Below, piece after piece: positions 8,678-17,425 of a stretch of DNA of 64,000 nt (its first letter is position 1; each line of letters opens with the position of its first letter). Origin of the DNA: Bog-793 sp963785415 (lineage in GTDB: Bacteria; Actinomycetota; Acidimicrobiia; Acidimicrobiales; Bog-793); the NCBI GenBank assembly GCA_963785415.1, contig CAWAVB010000001.1, forward strand, positions 1,984,001 to 2,048,000, written 5' to 3'. The notes beneath the pieces are model-generated. The model ran no database searches, was not told where the DNA came from, and worked only from the letters and a program-made list of their open reading frames with translations. Position numbers and translations under genes: made by a program.

Positions 8678-8898
8678 ACGCTAGTCAGACCCTGGCCCCG
8701 ACAAGAGTGGTCACCATTCCCGGGGCGGTTCATGGCGCTGCTTGTCGATGTTCGAGAGCTCGATGTCCGGCTACTGATCCCGCTCTTGATAAAAGCCTCG
8801 GCAGTCCCAGTGCTTAAGCTCTCCTACCGCAGTCGCCGGCAAACGACGACACGCCTGACTCCCGGGCTCAGGGTGAAGTAGCCCGTGCACCCGCGACA

Positions 8899-10137
8899 TC
8901 AACCTTCGATCTCGAGCGCGGCAATTGCCAAGCGCTTTCCGACGTTGGTGCGTCCGTCGTAGTGGAGGCGCAGCGTCGACTCGCTGTTACCAAGGATCTC
9001 CGCGACCGTACGGTACGACTGGCCGGCGTCGAGCATCGTCGTTGCCGCGAAGTGCCGCAGATGAAGCAGCGTGACGGACGACGCTCCTCTGATCGACATC
9101 CATCGGTTGCTGAGCGACTCGGGGCGCGTGGGGATGTGGCTATCAAGGCCTCCAGGGAAGACATACTCGCTCGGACCGGGATCTGAGCCGCTAAGGGCGT
9201 GGCGCCTGTCAGATTGCCGAGCCAACGCAGCGGCAGCAGCGTTTGTGAGCGGCACGTCGCGCCAGTCTGATCGCTTGGTTGGCTTGCGGACCAGCCCCAC
9301 ACCGGGGCCACCATCGCTGATCGAAGCGGCGACGTGGACTTCATTTGCCTCTAGATCCACGTCTCGCCATCGGAGCCCAAGCAGCTCACCCTTCCGCATG
9401 CCGGTGCTTGCGAGCACGAGAGCCATATCCCCGAGTACGGGGTCGCGCTCTGCCGCACAGTCGATCAGGGCGTGCACCTCAACCGCTGTCGGGGCGAACG
9501 GCTTCGATCTCGTCGTGCGAGGTCTGGCGGCGTCCTTGCAGGGGTTCGAATCGATGAGGCCCCGCTTTCGGGCGAGTTCCAGTGACCGATTGAGCACCGT
9601 CGCGCATCGCCTGGTCCATTCGGTTCCACGACCGGAAGCACGAAAAGTTGCGTAGCACTTTTCAATGTCCTGCCAGGTGAGGCGCGACAAGCGGATGTCG
9701 CCGAACCGTCTGCCGTCAGTTAACACGGCTTCCGCCATCGTCCGAGTCGCCGAACGAGTTGTGACGAGGGTCTTGGGTGCAAGCTCAATAACCCCCGATT
9801 CGACAGTGCGGAGGTAGAGCGTGAAGGCGGCCTGGACCGACCTGGCGTTTGTGGCGTTCGGTAGTCGCCGCTCGTGATCTGCGACCTTTAGTCGGGCAAG
9901 CGCCACCTCGGCGTCTTCGCGCGTCCCATGCACCCGCCGGGACACTCGCCGACGGCGCCCGCTAACCGGATCGCGGCGAATTTCGACGTCGACTCGCCAC
10001 ACATCCCTAGCAAGGGGGATTACGCCTCCACTACCGCGTTTCCGACGGCGATCGCCCTTTGGCGCGGACCGGCTTAGGGAAGTAGATCGGCTGGTCACGG
10101 GTGAGATAGTAGACCAAATCAGTAGACCGAGGCACAA
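8899..10137 (-). CDS. tyrosine recombinase / phage-type integrase
   Basis: Up to 412 residues; translation may start downstream of the first codon, since the first 35 residues look non-conserved. A basic N-terminal arm-binding region is followed by a SAM-like core-binding domain (about 110-200) and a catalytic domain. Catalytic residues seen: Arg in STGMRKGELLGLRW, Lys in KPTKRSDWRDVPL, HLRH (His-x-x-Arg) in LLHLRHFAATT, and the nucleophilic Tyr in TLRLHYDGR. It catalyses site-specific integration or excision. The gene starts about 50 bp from the 3' end of tRNA-Gly and points away from it, the usual arrangement for an element integrated in a tRNA gene. No phage structural genes follow. Confidence 0.9.
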   Translation of the reverse strand: MCLGLLIWSTISPVTSRSTSLSRSAPKGDRRRKRGSGGVIPLARDVWRVDVEIRRDPVSGRRRRVSRRVHGTREDAEVALARLKVADHERRLPNATNARSVQAAFTLYLRTVESGVIELAPKTLVTTRSATRTMAEAVLTDGRRFGDIRLSRLTWQDIEKCYATFRASGRGTEWTRRCATVLNRSLELARKRGLIDSNPCKDAARPRTTRSKPFAPTAVEVHALIDCAAERDPVLGDMALVLASTGMRKGELLGLRWRDVDLEANEVHVAASISDGGPGVGLVRKPTKRSDWRDVPLTNAAAAALARQSDRRHALSGSDPGPSEYVFPGGLDSHIPTRPESLSNRWMSIRGASSVTLLHLRHFAATTMLDAGQSYRTVAEILGNSESTLRLHYDGRTNVGKRLAIAALEIEG

Positions 10138-10188
10138 TCCGCATTGGAGGAACTACGTCATTCTCGCCTCTCACCAGGACTACTTGAG

Positions 10189-10261
10189 AGCGGACGACGG
10201 GACTCGAACCCGCGACCCTCACCTTGGCAAGGTGATGCTCTACCAACTGAGCCACGTCCGC
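10189..10261 (-). tRNA. tRNA-Gly (anticodon GCC)
   Basis: A 73-nt cloverleaf reads on the minus strand: acceptor GCGGACG paired with CGTCCGC and discriminator T, D-arm GCTC..GAGC, anticodon stem TCACC/GGTGA with loop TTGCCAA (anticodon GCC), and T-arm CGGGTTCGAGTCCCG. The 3' CCA is not encoded. The 3' end faces the integrase gene and is the likely attB core. I searched 7.7-8.9 kb by eye and found no second copy of the tRNA 3' end. Confidence 0.95.
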
Positions 10262-10332
10262 ATGCGCGTCATGATACCCAGCGATTGCGTGCGACGCGCG
10301 GCCGGGCGGTGCGCCCGACGTGGTTGCCGGGC

Positions 10333-10770
10333 TCAGCGACCCGAGTGTCCGAAGCCGCCCTCACCCCGTTCGCTTTCCGGGAGCATCTCGGCGCCGAGAA
10401 AGCGGGCGGCCTCGACGGCGACGATCACGAGCTGCGCGATCCGGTCGCCGCGGTGCACCGTGTAGGGCTCGCGCGGGTCGGTATTGACGAGGACGACCTG
10501 CACCTCCCCGCGATAACCGGAGTCGATGAGCCCTGGGGCGTTGAGGCACGTGACGCCGTGCCGGATGGCAAGCCCGCTGCGGGCGAGCACCAAACCGGCG
10601 TACCCCTCGGGGATGGCGATCGCGTCGCCGGTCGGAACGAGCGCCCGGCCGCCGGCCGGCTCGAGGAGGACGTCACGAGTGGCGACGAGATCCGCCCCCG
10701 CGTCGCCGGGGTGCGCGTAGGCGGGCGGGACTGCCCCTGATTCGAGGGTCGTGAAAGGTATGTCGAGCAT
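10333..10770 (-). CDS. dut: dUTP diphosphatase (dUTPase)
   Basis: 145 residues, the normal length for a trimeric dUTPase. All five motifs are visible: AHPGDAGADL, ARSGLA, LIDSGYRGEV with the uracil-binding and catalytic Asp region, RGDRIAQLV, and the C-terminal P-loop-like GEGGFGHSG. It hydrolyses dUTP to dUMP and pyrophosphate, keeping uracil out of DNA and feeding dTMP synthesis. The frame stays open upstream to 11100, but that part is antisense to orn. The ATG at 10770 giving MLDIPF is the right start. It is divergent from orn with about 67 bp between. Confidence 0.93.
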   Translation of the reverse strand: MLDIPFTTLESGAVPPAYAHPGDAGADLVATRDVLLEPAGGRALVPTGDAIAIPEGYAGLVLARSGLAIRHGVTCLNAPGLIDSGYRGEVQVVLVNTDPREPYTVHRGDRIAQLVIVAVEAARFLGAEMLPESERGEGGFGHSGR

Positions 10771-10837
10771 CGCGGCAGGGTAGCGTCCCTCCGGCGCGGG
10801 CGACGGAGGAGGACGGGCCCGAACTACCATCCACGCC

Positions 10838-11398
10838 GTGCTGGTCTGGATGGATCTCGAGATGACCGGGCTCGATCCGTCACGGCACGTGATCGTCGAG
10901 ATCGCGACGCTCGTCACGGACGACGAACTGGGAATTGTCGCCGAAGGGCCCGATCTTGTCATCGCGGCTTCGCCCGATGAACTCGGGCAGATGGACGACG
11001 TCGTGCGGACGATGCACACCGCATCGGGGTTGCTTACCGCCATCGAGTCGTCGACCATGACCTTGGCCGACGCCGGTGCCGCGACGCTCGCTTTCATCAA
11101 GAGCCACGCCCCGGAGCCAAGACGGGTGCCGCTGTGCGGGAACTCGATCGGGGTCGACCGTCGATTTCTCAGCCGGCACCTGCCGGAGATCGAGGAGTAC
11201 CTCCATTATCGGTCGATCGACGTCTCGACGGTGAAAGAGCTCTGCAAGCGTTGGTATCCGTCGCTTTACGGTCATGCGCCGAAGAAAGAGGGAACCCACC
11301 GCGCCCTTGACGACATCCGGGAGAGCGTTGCCGAGCTCAGGTACTACCGGGACAACTTCTTCAGGCTTCCTGACACGACACAACGGGACGACAAGTAG
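10838..11398 (+). CDS. orn: oligoribonuclease
   Basis: 186 residues, DEDDh exonuclease. Exo I WMDLEMTGLD is at the N-terminus, Exo II GNSIGVDRRFL near 105, and Exo III HRALDDIRES near 150 with the catalytic His. It degrades 2-5 nt RNA fragments, including linear pGpG, to mononucleotides as the last step of RNA turnover. The start is GTG at 10838; MLVWMDLEMTG is the usual Orn N-terminus, so nothing is missing. It is divergent from dut. Confidence 0.95.
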   Translation: MLVWMDLEMTGLDPSRHVIVEIATLVTDDELGIVAEGPDLVIAASPDELGQMDDVVRTMHTASGLLTAIESSTMTLADAGAATLAFIKSHAPEPRRVPLCGNSIGVDRRFLSRHLPEIEEYLHYRSIDVSTVKELCKRWYPSLYGHAPKKEGTHRALDDIRESVAELRYYRDNFFRLPDTTQRDDK

Positions 11399-11428
11399 GG
11401 CTATCGGTGGGTCGCGGCTCGGGGAATA

Positions 11429-11449
11429 CGCGTCATTTCGAATGACGCG
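11429..11449. other. perfect 9-bp inverted repeat with 3-nt centre
   Basis: CGCGTCATT - TCG - AATGACGCG lies 30 bp after the orn stop and 80 bp before the response regulator start. There is no T tract, so it may be an operator or a leader hairpin rather than a classic terminator. Confidence 0.5.
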
Positions 11450-11463
11450 GCTGTGTCATGCAC

Positions 11464-11520
11464 CTCACCACATGTGAGAGGAAACTCACGGAAGGACGAT
11501 TCCCCAGTCCACAAGGTGAG
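11464..11520 (+). promoter_or_regulatory. possible RNA switch: four alternating complementary segments ending on the Shine-Dalgarno
   Basis: CTCAC (11464-11468), GTGAG (11474-11478), CTCAC (11485-11489) and GTGAG (11516-11520) alternate in the leader. The last is inside AAGGTGAG, the likely ribosome site for the ATG at 11530. Segment 1 extended (CTCACC) matches GGTGAG at 11515-11520, and segment 3 extended (ACTCAC) matches GTGAGT at 11516-11521. Pairing 1-2 or 2-3 would compete with pairing that hides the ribosome site. Seen in sequence; regulatory meaning is inferred. Confidence 0.35.
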
Positions 11521-11529
11521 TGATCCACC

Positions 11530-12336
11530 ATGCAAAATGTTGTCGAGGTAGAGGCGCCCGAAGAGGGCAGGCGCGCAGTAGCGGATTTGCTGCTGGACGA
11601 TGTCGAATACGTGAACGCGGCGCCCGAGCGTGAGATCATCGGATTTGTGGAACCTTCTGGCGAAGCGAACCCCCAGAAGGCCGTGGGGGAGCGAATCCGG
11701 GTCGGCATCGTCGACGACCACGCCATGGTTGCCGAGGGTCTCGGCGTTCTTCTCCGCGAGCAGCGTGATCTCGAGATTGTTGGCATCGCCGCGACGGTCG
11801 CCGAGGCGATCGAGCTCGTGGATCGGCGGCACCCCCACGTTCTGCTCCTCGACTACCGGCTCCCGGACGGGGACGGCGCGACGGCGGCGACGGAGATCCT
11901 GCGACGCTGGCCGTCGACGAAGGTCGTCATGCTGTCGGCCGCCGGCGGGGACGAGCTTCTCGCCCGGTCGATCGAAGCGGGCTGTTCGGGATTCCTGCCC
12001 AAGGACCGCAGCGGCCAGGAGGTCGTCAGTGCCGTCCGGGCCGCCTATCGCGGCGAGTCGCTGATCCCGACGACCGTGCTCGTCGGGCTGCTCGATCGCC
12101 TGCGGCGGGCACCTCAGGGCAAGGCCGGAGACCTCACGCAGCGGGAGTTCGAGGTGCTGCGCCTGCTCGCCAAGGGAATGTCGACCGAGGGGATCAGCTC
12201 GCTGTTGTTCCTTTCGGAACACACGGTGCGCAACCACGTGCGCAACATCCTCGCGAAGCTCGGCGCCCACTCGAAGTTGGAAGCCGTGGCCGTAGCCGCG
12301 CGAGACGGCATCATCACGCTCGAAGACCGGAGGTAG
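11530..12336 (+). CDS. NarL/FixJ-family response regulator with N-terminal extension
   Basis: 268 residues. Residues 1-55 are an acidic extension not usual in the family. A receiver domain follows (about 56-175) with the acidic pair in VGIVDDHAMVAEG, phospho-acceptor Asp in VLLLDYRLPDGDG, the switch Ser in VVMLSAAG, and Lys in FLPKDRSG. A LuxR-type HTH is at the C-terminus (LTQREFEVLRLLAKG to SEHTVRNHVRNILAKLG). It should be a DNA-binding transcription regulator activated by phosphorylation. The next gene starts 2 bp after its stop, and a PAS kinase lies convergently, the likely partner. The leader carries unusual repeats. Confidence 0.9.
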   Translation: MQNVVEVEAPEEGRRAVADLLLDDVEYVNAAPEREIIGFVEPSGEANPQKAVGERIRVGIVDDHAMVAEGLGVLLREQRDLEIVGIAATVAEAIELVDRRHPHVLLLDYRLPDGDGATAATEILRRWPSTKVVMLSAAGGDELLARSIEAGCSGFLPKDRSGQEVVSAVRAAYRGESLIPTTVLVGLLDRLRRAPQGKAGDLTQREFEVLRLLAKGMSTEGISSLLFLSEHTVRNHVRNILAKLGAHSKLEAVAVAARDGIITLEDRR

Positions 12337-12337
12337 C

Positions 12338-12751
12338 GTGTCCCGCTCGTCCGAGCGGCGCATCACGGTCGTGCTCGCCGATGACCAAGACGCGATCATC
12401 GACGCGCTTCGGCGGCTCTTCGCCGAACAACCGGACATCGAACTCGTGGGCGCGGGGCGCAATGCCGAAGAGGCTCTCAAGCTGTGCATGGAGCACGAGC
12501 CCGACGTCGCGGTGCTCGACGTGCGCATGCCGCAGGGCGGTGGCGCCGTCGCCGCGGTCGAGATCAAGAGTCGTGGGCTAAGAACTCGCGTCGTCGCGTT
12601 GTCAGCGTTCGACGACAACGCGACACGCGATCATATGATGACGTCCGGGGCCGTCTCCTACGTCCTGAAGGACCGTCCGGTGACCGAACTGCTCAAGGCG
12701 ATCCGGGACGCCGCGGGGAGCGCGTCTCAGGGCGAGGGCGTCGCCAGCTAG
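12338..12751 (+). CDS. single-domain response regulator (receiver only)
   Basis: 137 residues. A receiver domain fills the protein: acidic residues in VVLADDQDAIID, phospho-acceptor Asp in VAVLDVRMPQGG, the Ser/Thr position in VVALSAFDD and Lys in YVLKDRPVTELL. There is no output domain, so it may act by protein contact or as a phosphate sink for the neighbouring kinase. It starts with GTG 2 bp after the preceding regulator. Its TAG stop overlaps the TAG stop of the opposing kinase gene in a shared CTAG. Confidence 0.87.
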   Translation: MSRSSERRITVVLADDQDAIIDALRRLFAEQPDIELVGAGRNAEEALKLCMEHEPDVAVLDVRMPQGGGAVAAVEIKSRGLRTRVVALSAFDDNATRDHMMTSGAVSYVLKDRPVTELLKAIRDAAGSASQGEGVAS

Positions 12752-14307
12752 TCGGCGGCGCGCGGGATCCAGACCCGGACCGTCGTTCCGGCGCCGGGCG
12801 TCGAGGAGATCTCGAAGTTCCCTCCGGCCCGCTCTGCCCGTTCCCTCATCGACGCCACGCCAAGGTGCCCGGGGACGATCTGGGCCGCGTTGTCCATCCC
12901 GATGCCGTCGTCGGCCACGGTGAGCGCGATGCCGCCTTGGCTTTCGAGCACGCTGACCGTGACGTTGCGCGCGTCGGCGTGCTTGCGCGAGTTCGTGAGT
13001 GCCTCGGCCGTGATGCGGAAAAGGGTGATCGCCTCGTCCGGAGTGGGTTCTTTCTCGAGTGTGCTGTCGAAACGAACCTGCGGCCCCCCCGCGGCCTCGT
13101 AGCGGCGGATGAACTCGGTCAGGGACTCGGTGAGTCCGCCGAGATGGAGGGCAGGCGGGTGGAGCTCGAACAGGAGTGTGCGCATCTGCTCGATCGACAA
13201 CGCGATGGCCTTTTTCAGGTCGTCGACGACGCTGAGGGCGCTCTCGTCCTTCAGCCGGCCCTCGAGGATCTGCAGTTGGATCGAGAGTGCGATGAGGGTC
13301 TGCAGCGGATCGTCGTGGACCTCGTCGGCGATGCGCCGGCGCTCGTTCTCCTGAGCCCGCAGCAACAGCTGAGCCAGTCCGGCGCGCTGCTCGTCGAGTC
13401 GTCGTTGCTCCGAGACGTCCTGCGCGAGCGCGAGGACGAAGCGGGGACCACCGCGCTCGGGCACGACGGCCGCCGCCGTCACGATGGCATGCACGGTCTC
13501 GCCGTCCGAACGCCGATACCTGGTCTCGAAGACCGCCGACGTCGTTTTCCCGGAAAGGAGCGTGCCGAACGCGGCACCCGCCTTCTCGACGTCGTCGGGG
13601 AAGACGAGCTCGTCGAGGTGCCTTCCGACGACGTCGTGTCGGGGCCGGCCGAGCATGCCCGCGAGGGCGGCGTTCGCCGCCCGGTAGGTGCCATCGGGCC
13701 CGACGACCGCGAGGCCGATCGAGAGCTCGTTGGAGACCTCGCCGAGTGCGCCGACGCGAGCGCGGAGTCGTTCGCGCAGGGCGTACACGGCCCCGCCGAG
13801 CACGGCGACCACCGCCGCGGTGACGATCCACTCCCGGGCCGGGAGCGACGCGTCGGGATGGGCGAACCGTCCGGTCGCCCCGAAGATCACGCCCGGGACG
13901 GCCGCGGCGTAGACGGCCTCGGCGAGAGCGACGGGGGCGGGCAACACGGCGAACGCGGTCGGGCCGAACAAGCACAGCAGGGCGAGGGCGCTTCCCGCCG
14001 GGAGAAGGTAGAGATCGGCGCCGATCCATGACGTCCCCAGGGCGGCCAGGCCGACGAGCGCGCCCGATCCGAGCGATGGGTTCGTGCGGACGAGGATCGC
14101 GCCAAGTCCGGCGGCGACGATGCCGGAGATGAGAATCGCGAGACGGCCGTCGTTCCCGAGACCAGGCAGCGCGGCGAGCACGAGCGTCACGAGCGCCCCG
14201 AAGGCGTAGAGCGCGCCGACGAACCGCCCGGACCCAGGTGACCCCGGATCGTCGCCCAACCCGACCGCCGAGGTCAGCCAGTTCCCCTGGCGACGGATCG
14301 AACTCAT
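12748..14307 (-). CDS. membrane PAS sensor histidine kinase (HisKA_3 type)
   Basis: 519 residues. About six hydrophobic segments lie between 28 and 175, then a PAS domain (about 188-310), a HisKA_3 dimerisation domain with phospho-acceptor His in ERRRIADEVHDDPLQ near 345, and a HATPase domain with N box ALTNSRKHA and G boxes DDGIGM and GHLGVASMRERAE. This NarX/DesK-like class pairs with NarL-type regulators, which fits the two regulators convergent with it. HDDPLQ (not HDxxGQ) is a common variant. The signal is unknown; PAS domains often bind small molecules or redox cofactors. Confidence 0.9.
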   Translation of the reverse strand: MSSIRRQGNWLTSAVGLGDDPGSPGSGRFVGALYAFGALVTLVLAALPGLGNDGRLAILISGIVAAGLGAILVRTNPSLGSGALVGLAALGTSWIGADLYLLPAGSALALLCLFGPTAFAVLPAPVALAEAVYAAAVPGVIFGATGRFAHPDASLPAREWIVTAAVVAVLGGAVYALRERLRARVGALGEVSNELSIGLAVVGPDGTYRAANAALAGMLGRPRHDVVGRHLDELVFPDDVEKAGAAFGTLLSGKTTSAVFETRYRRSDGETVHAIVTAAAVVPERGGPRFVLALAQDVSEQRRLDEQRAGLAQLLLRAQENERRRIADEVHDDPLQTLIALSIQLQILEGRLKDESALSVVDDLKKAIALSIEQMRTLLFELHPPALHLGGLTESLTEFIRRYEAAGGPQVRFDSTLEKEPTPDEAITLFRITAEALTNSRKHADARNVTVSVLESQGGIALTVADDGIGMDNAAQIVPGHLGVASMRERAERAGGNFEISSTPGAGTTVRVWIPRAAD

Positions 14308-14564
14308 CGGTCAGATCCCGACCGATCCGTCAAGCGCTCGTTGATCGAGGACGCCATCGCCGGGCCTCGGTAAGAAAAACGCATGCTGCTCCGTGAAAAG
14401 ACCCTACCGTCTCGCGGTACGCCGACCCGGGACAATCGTCGGCGACCAGGCGGTCGTGCCGGGGACGCCGACCGGTCCGCGGCCCGTTGGCGGGGACCTG
14501 TGACACTTGTTCCGCGTACGAGGGCGCGTCAGCATCCAGCCCGAGCATCGTGAGGAGGTCGAAG

Positions 14565-17321
14565 GTGAGCGTTTCTGACCGTGGCGCGTCCGCGCCCGGC
14601 GCGCCGAGCGGGTATCCGGCCTCCTGGGAGGGCGACTCCCTTCTGGTCGACGGCAGGGGGGTTCATCTCCGTCCGATCCTGCCGGACGACGCGGAACGAC
14701 TCGCGCTCTTCCACCGTTCCTTGACAGCCGGGAGCTCCCGCGTGCGCCTCTTCGGCACAAAGGAACGCCCCACCGCGTCCGACTTCACGAAGCTCGCCCA
14801 CGTCGATTACGTCGACACGATGGCGCTCGTTGCATCGGTCGGTGATCAGATCATCGGCGTCGCGCGCTATATCCGTCTCGCGAGAAGCGAGGAGGCCGAC
14901 GTCTCGTTCGTCGTTGCCGACGAGTACCAAGGCAAGGGCGTGGGGACGCTCCTTTTGGAGAGCCTTGCCTGTTATGCGTGGGAGAAGGGGATCAGTGCGT
15001 TCCTCGCCGACACCCTGCCCGAGAACTCGGTCATGCTCGGCGTGTTCGAGGACGCGGGGATGAGCGAGGCGAGCATGCTCGTCGAAGGGGTCGTCCGGGT
15101 GCGGTTAGACCTCACGCCGACCGCGTCGTACTTCGAGCGCCGGGAGGAGCGCGAGCGCGTCGCGACAGCGGCGAGTGTTGCCTCCTTCCTGCGCCCTGCC
15201 TCCATCGCGGTGATCGGAGCTGGCCGACGTCCCGGCGGGATCGGCCACGAGATCGTCCGGTCGCTCCTCGCCGGCGACTTTGCCGGGATCGTCTATCCGG
15301 TGAACCCACAGGCCCGCTCGGTCTGCGGCGTTCGCGCCTATGCCTCAGTCGGCGAACTTCCGCCGCCCGTCGACCTCGGCGTTGTTGCCGTGCCGCCGTC
15401 CGGAGTCCTCAACGTCGTCGAGGAGTCTGCCGCCGCAGGGCTGCGTTCCCTCGTCATCATCACGTCGGGTTTCGGCGAGACGGGCCCCGACGGCGCTTCG
15501 CTGGAGAACGCCCTCCTCGACGTCGCCCGACACGCCGGCATGCGGATCGTGGGGCCGAACTGCCTCGGCGTGAGCAGTACCGATCCGGAAGTTCGCTGTA
15601 ACGCGACCTTCTCGCCCGTCCCCCCGGTGCGCGGGCGGGTCGGGCTCTACTCCCAGTCAGGCGCGGTGGGCATCGTGATGCTCGAGGAGTCGTCGAGAGC
15701 CGGGATCGGTGTCTCGAACTTCGTCTCGGTGGGCAACAAGATCGACATCAGCGGCAACGACCTTTTGTGCTTCTGGGAGGACGATCCCGCTACCGAGGTG
15801 ATCGCGCTCTACCTCGAATCGTTCGGCAATCCGAGGAAGTTCCTCCGGATCGCGCGCCGCGTCGCCCGCAAGAAGCCGATCGTCGCCCTGAAAGCGGGGA
15901 GGACCGTTGCCGGCGTGCGCGGCGCCCGGTCGCACACCGCCGCCGCGGCGACGCCGACGGTGGCGTCGGACGCCCTGCTCTCGGCCGCCGGCGTGATCGC
16001 TGTCGGGGGACTCGACGAGCTCCTCGACGTCGTCGCGCTCCTCGGCGCGGCTCCGCTGCCAAAGGGTCGGCGGGTCGCCCTCGTCGGCAACTCGGGCGGA
16101 CCTCTCATCTTGACGGCGGATGCTTGCACGGCGACCGGCCTCGTCGTACCCGAGCTGAGCGAGGTGACTCAGCAGATCCTGCGCGAGTCACTGAACCCGG
16201 CGAGCGCCGTCGCCAATCCCGTCGACACGACGGCGGGAGGAGGGGAAGCAGACCTCAGGACCGGGTTGCGCGTCGCCCTCGCCGCCGACGAGATCGATGC
16301 GGCGATCGCCGTCGTGACGCCGCTCATCTCAATGACGCGGCAGCAGGCGCTTGACACGATCGACCTCGTCGCGCGTGACAGCGCAAAGCCGATCATCGCT
16401 TGCGTTTTCGGTGAGCCGGTCCCGTCCGAAATCGACCGGATGGCCGCGGCCCGCTTCACCGTCGTGCCGTCGCCGGATCGGGCGGCCGCGGCGATGGAAC
16501 GTGCCGCCTCCTACGCCGAGTGGCGGTCACGACCGGAGTCAAGCCCCGCCGAAGCCCCCGGCGTTGACCTCGCCGCGGCGCGCTCGATCGTTACCGACTT
16601 CCTGGCGAGGAACCCGGAAGGCGGCTGGCTCGACGTCGGAAGCGTGATGGGCGTCCTCAGGTCGTTCGGCATCGCGTTCGCCGAGACGGTCGCCGTCCGG
16701 ACGCTCGAGGAAGCAATCGGAGCCGCCCGAGAGATGGGCTACCCGGTCGCGCTGAAGGCCGAGGGCACCACCATCGTCCACAAGACCGAGGCTGGCGGGG
16801 TCGCGCTCGGGCTTGGCTCCGACGACGCCCTCACCGCGGCCTACAAGACGATGGCGGATCGCCTCGGCGTCCAGCTTGAGGGTGTCGCCGTCCAGCCGAT
16901 GATCCCCGCCGGAGTCGAGACGACCGTCGGGTTGTCGGTCGACCCTGCGTTCGGCCCGCTGTTGATGTTCGGTCTCGGGGGCGTCGTCACCGAGCTGCTC
17001 GGCGACCACGAGTTCACGGTGCCACCCCTTTCCGAGGACGATGCCTCGCGGCTTGTCGAGGCAATCCATGGAGCGCCGCTTCTCCACGGTTACCGGGGAT
17101 CCGCGCCGGTGGCGATCGACCGGCTGAAAGACGTCATCATCCGGGTGAGCTGCATCGCCGAAGGGATGCCGGAAGTGGTCGAGCTCGATCTCAATCCGGT
17201 GTTCGCCACGCCGACCGAGGCGATCGCCGTCGACTGCCGGGTGCGCGTCGCCCCGCGGCCACTCGGCCCGGAAGCGTATCTGCGGATCCTGCGGCGGCGT
17301 CCCGTCCAGCCGGCGGCCTGA
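14565..17321 (+). CDS. GNAT acetyltransferase fused to ADP-forming acyl-CoA synthetase (PatA-like, reversed order)
   Basis: 918 residues from GTG 14565, chosen because GAGGAGG lies 6 bp before it. Residues about 25-190 form a GNAT acetyltransferase with the acetyl-CoA loop DEYQGKGVGTLL. Next come a CoA-binding Rossmann domain (IAVIGAGRRPGGIG), ligase domains with GPNCLGV and SQSGAVG, and a C-terminal ATP-grasp domain (EMGYPVALKAEG, VVHKTEAGGV-like, ELDLNPVF). Proteins of this layout acetylate lysines, often of acetyl-CoA synthetase, to control acyl-CoA metabolism. The GNAT is first, as in actinobacterial enzymes, not last as in E. coli Pat. The synthetase-type His appears kept (RSHTAAAA), so the ligase half may be active. 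Confidence 0.88.
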   Translation: MSVSDRGASAPGAPSGYPASWEGDSLLVDGRGVHLRPILPDDAERLALFHRSLTAGSSRVRLFGTKERPTASDFTKLAHVDYVDTMALVASVGDQIIGVARYIRLARSEEADVSFVVADEYQGKGVGTLLLESLACYAWEKGISAFLADTLPENSVMLGVFEDAGMSEASMLVEGVVRVRLDLTPTASYFERREERERVATAASVASFLRPASIAVIGAGRRPGGIGHEIVRSLLAGDFAGIVYPVNPQARSVCGVRAYASVGELPPPVDLGVVAVPPSGVLNVVEESAAAGLRSLVIITSGFGETGPDGASLENALLDVARHAGMRIVGPNCLGVSSTDPEVRCNATFSPVPPVRGRVGLYSQSGAVGIVMLEESSRAGIGVSNFVSVGNKIDISGNDLLCFWEDDPATEVIALYLESFGNPRKFLRIARRVARKKPIVALKAGRTVAGVRGARSHTAAAATPTVASDALLSAAGVIAVGGLDELLDVVALLGAAPLPKGRRVALVGNSGGPLILTADACTATGLVVPELSEVTQQILRESLNPASAVANPVDTTAGGGEADLRTGLRVALAADEIDAAIAVVTPLISMTRQQALDTIDLVARDSAKPIIACVFGEPVPSEIDRMAAARFTVVPSPDRAAAAMERAASYAEWRSRPESSPAEAPGVDLAAARSIVTDFLARNPEGGWLDVGSVMGVLRSFGIAFAETVAVRTLEEAIGAAREMGYPVALKAEGTTIVHKTEAGGVALGLGSDDALTAAYKTMADRLGVQLEGVAVQPMIPAGVETTVGLSVDPAFGPLLMFGLGGVVTELLGDHEFTVPPLSEDDASRLVEAIHGAPLLHGYRGSAPVAIDRLKDVIIRVSCIAEGMPEVVELDLNPVFATPTEAIAVDCRVRVAPRPLGPEAYLRILRRRPVQPAA

Positions 17322-17425
17322 CCTGCTGGTTCTCGGATCGGGACCGCCGGTGGGCACTGGCTTGTGTCCGGCGGATCCTCCGTTCGGCCGCGCCTTCGGC
17401 ACGCCGATCGTCGTAGCCTCGCGAC

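Noticed and set aside
9541..9556. GGTTCGAAT-like sequence that could be a tRNA T-loop or second attachment core
   Set aside because: It lies in the integrase coding region (IDSNPCKD) and has no matching acceptor or anticodon arms.
10771..11100. Upstream extension of the dut frame
   Set aside because: It covers the antisense of orn and is not dUTPase-like; MLDIPF at 10770 is the normal start.
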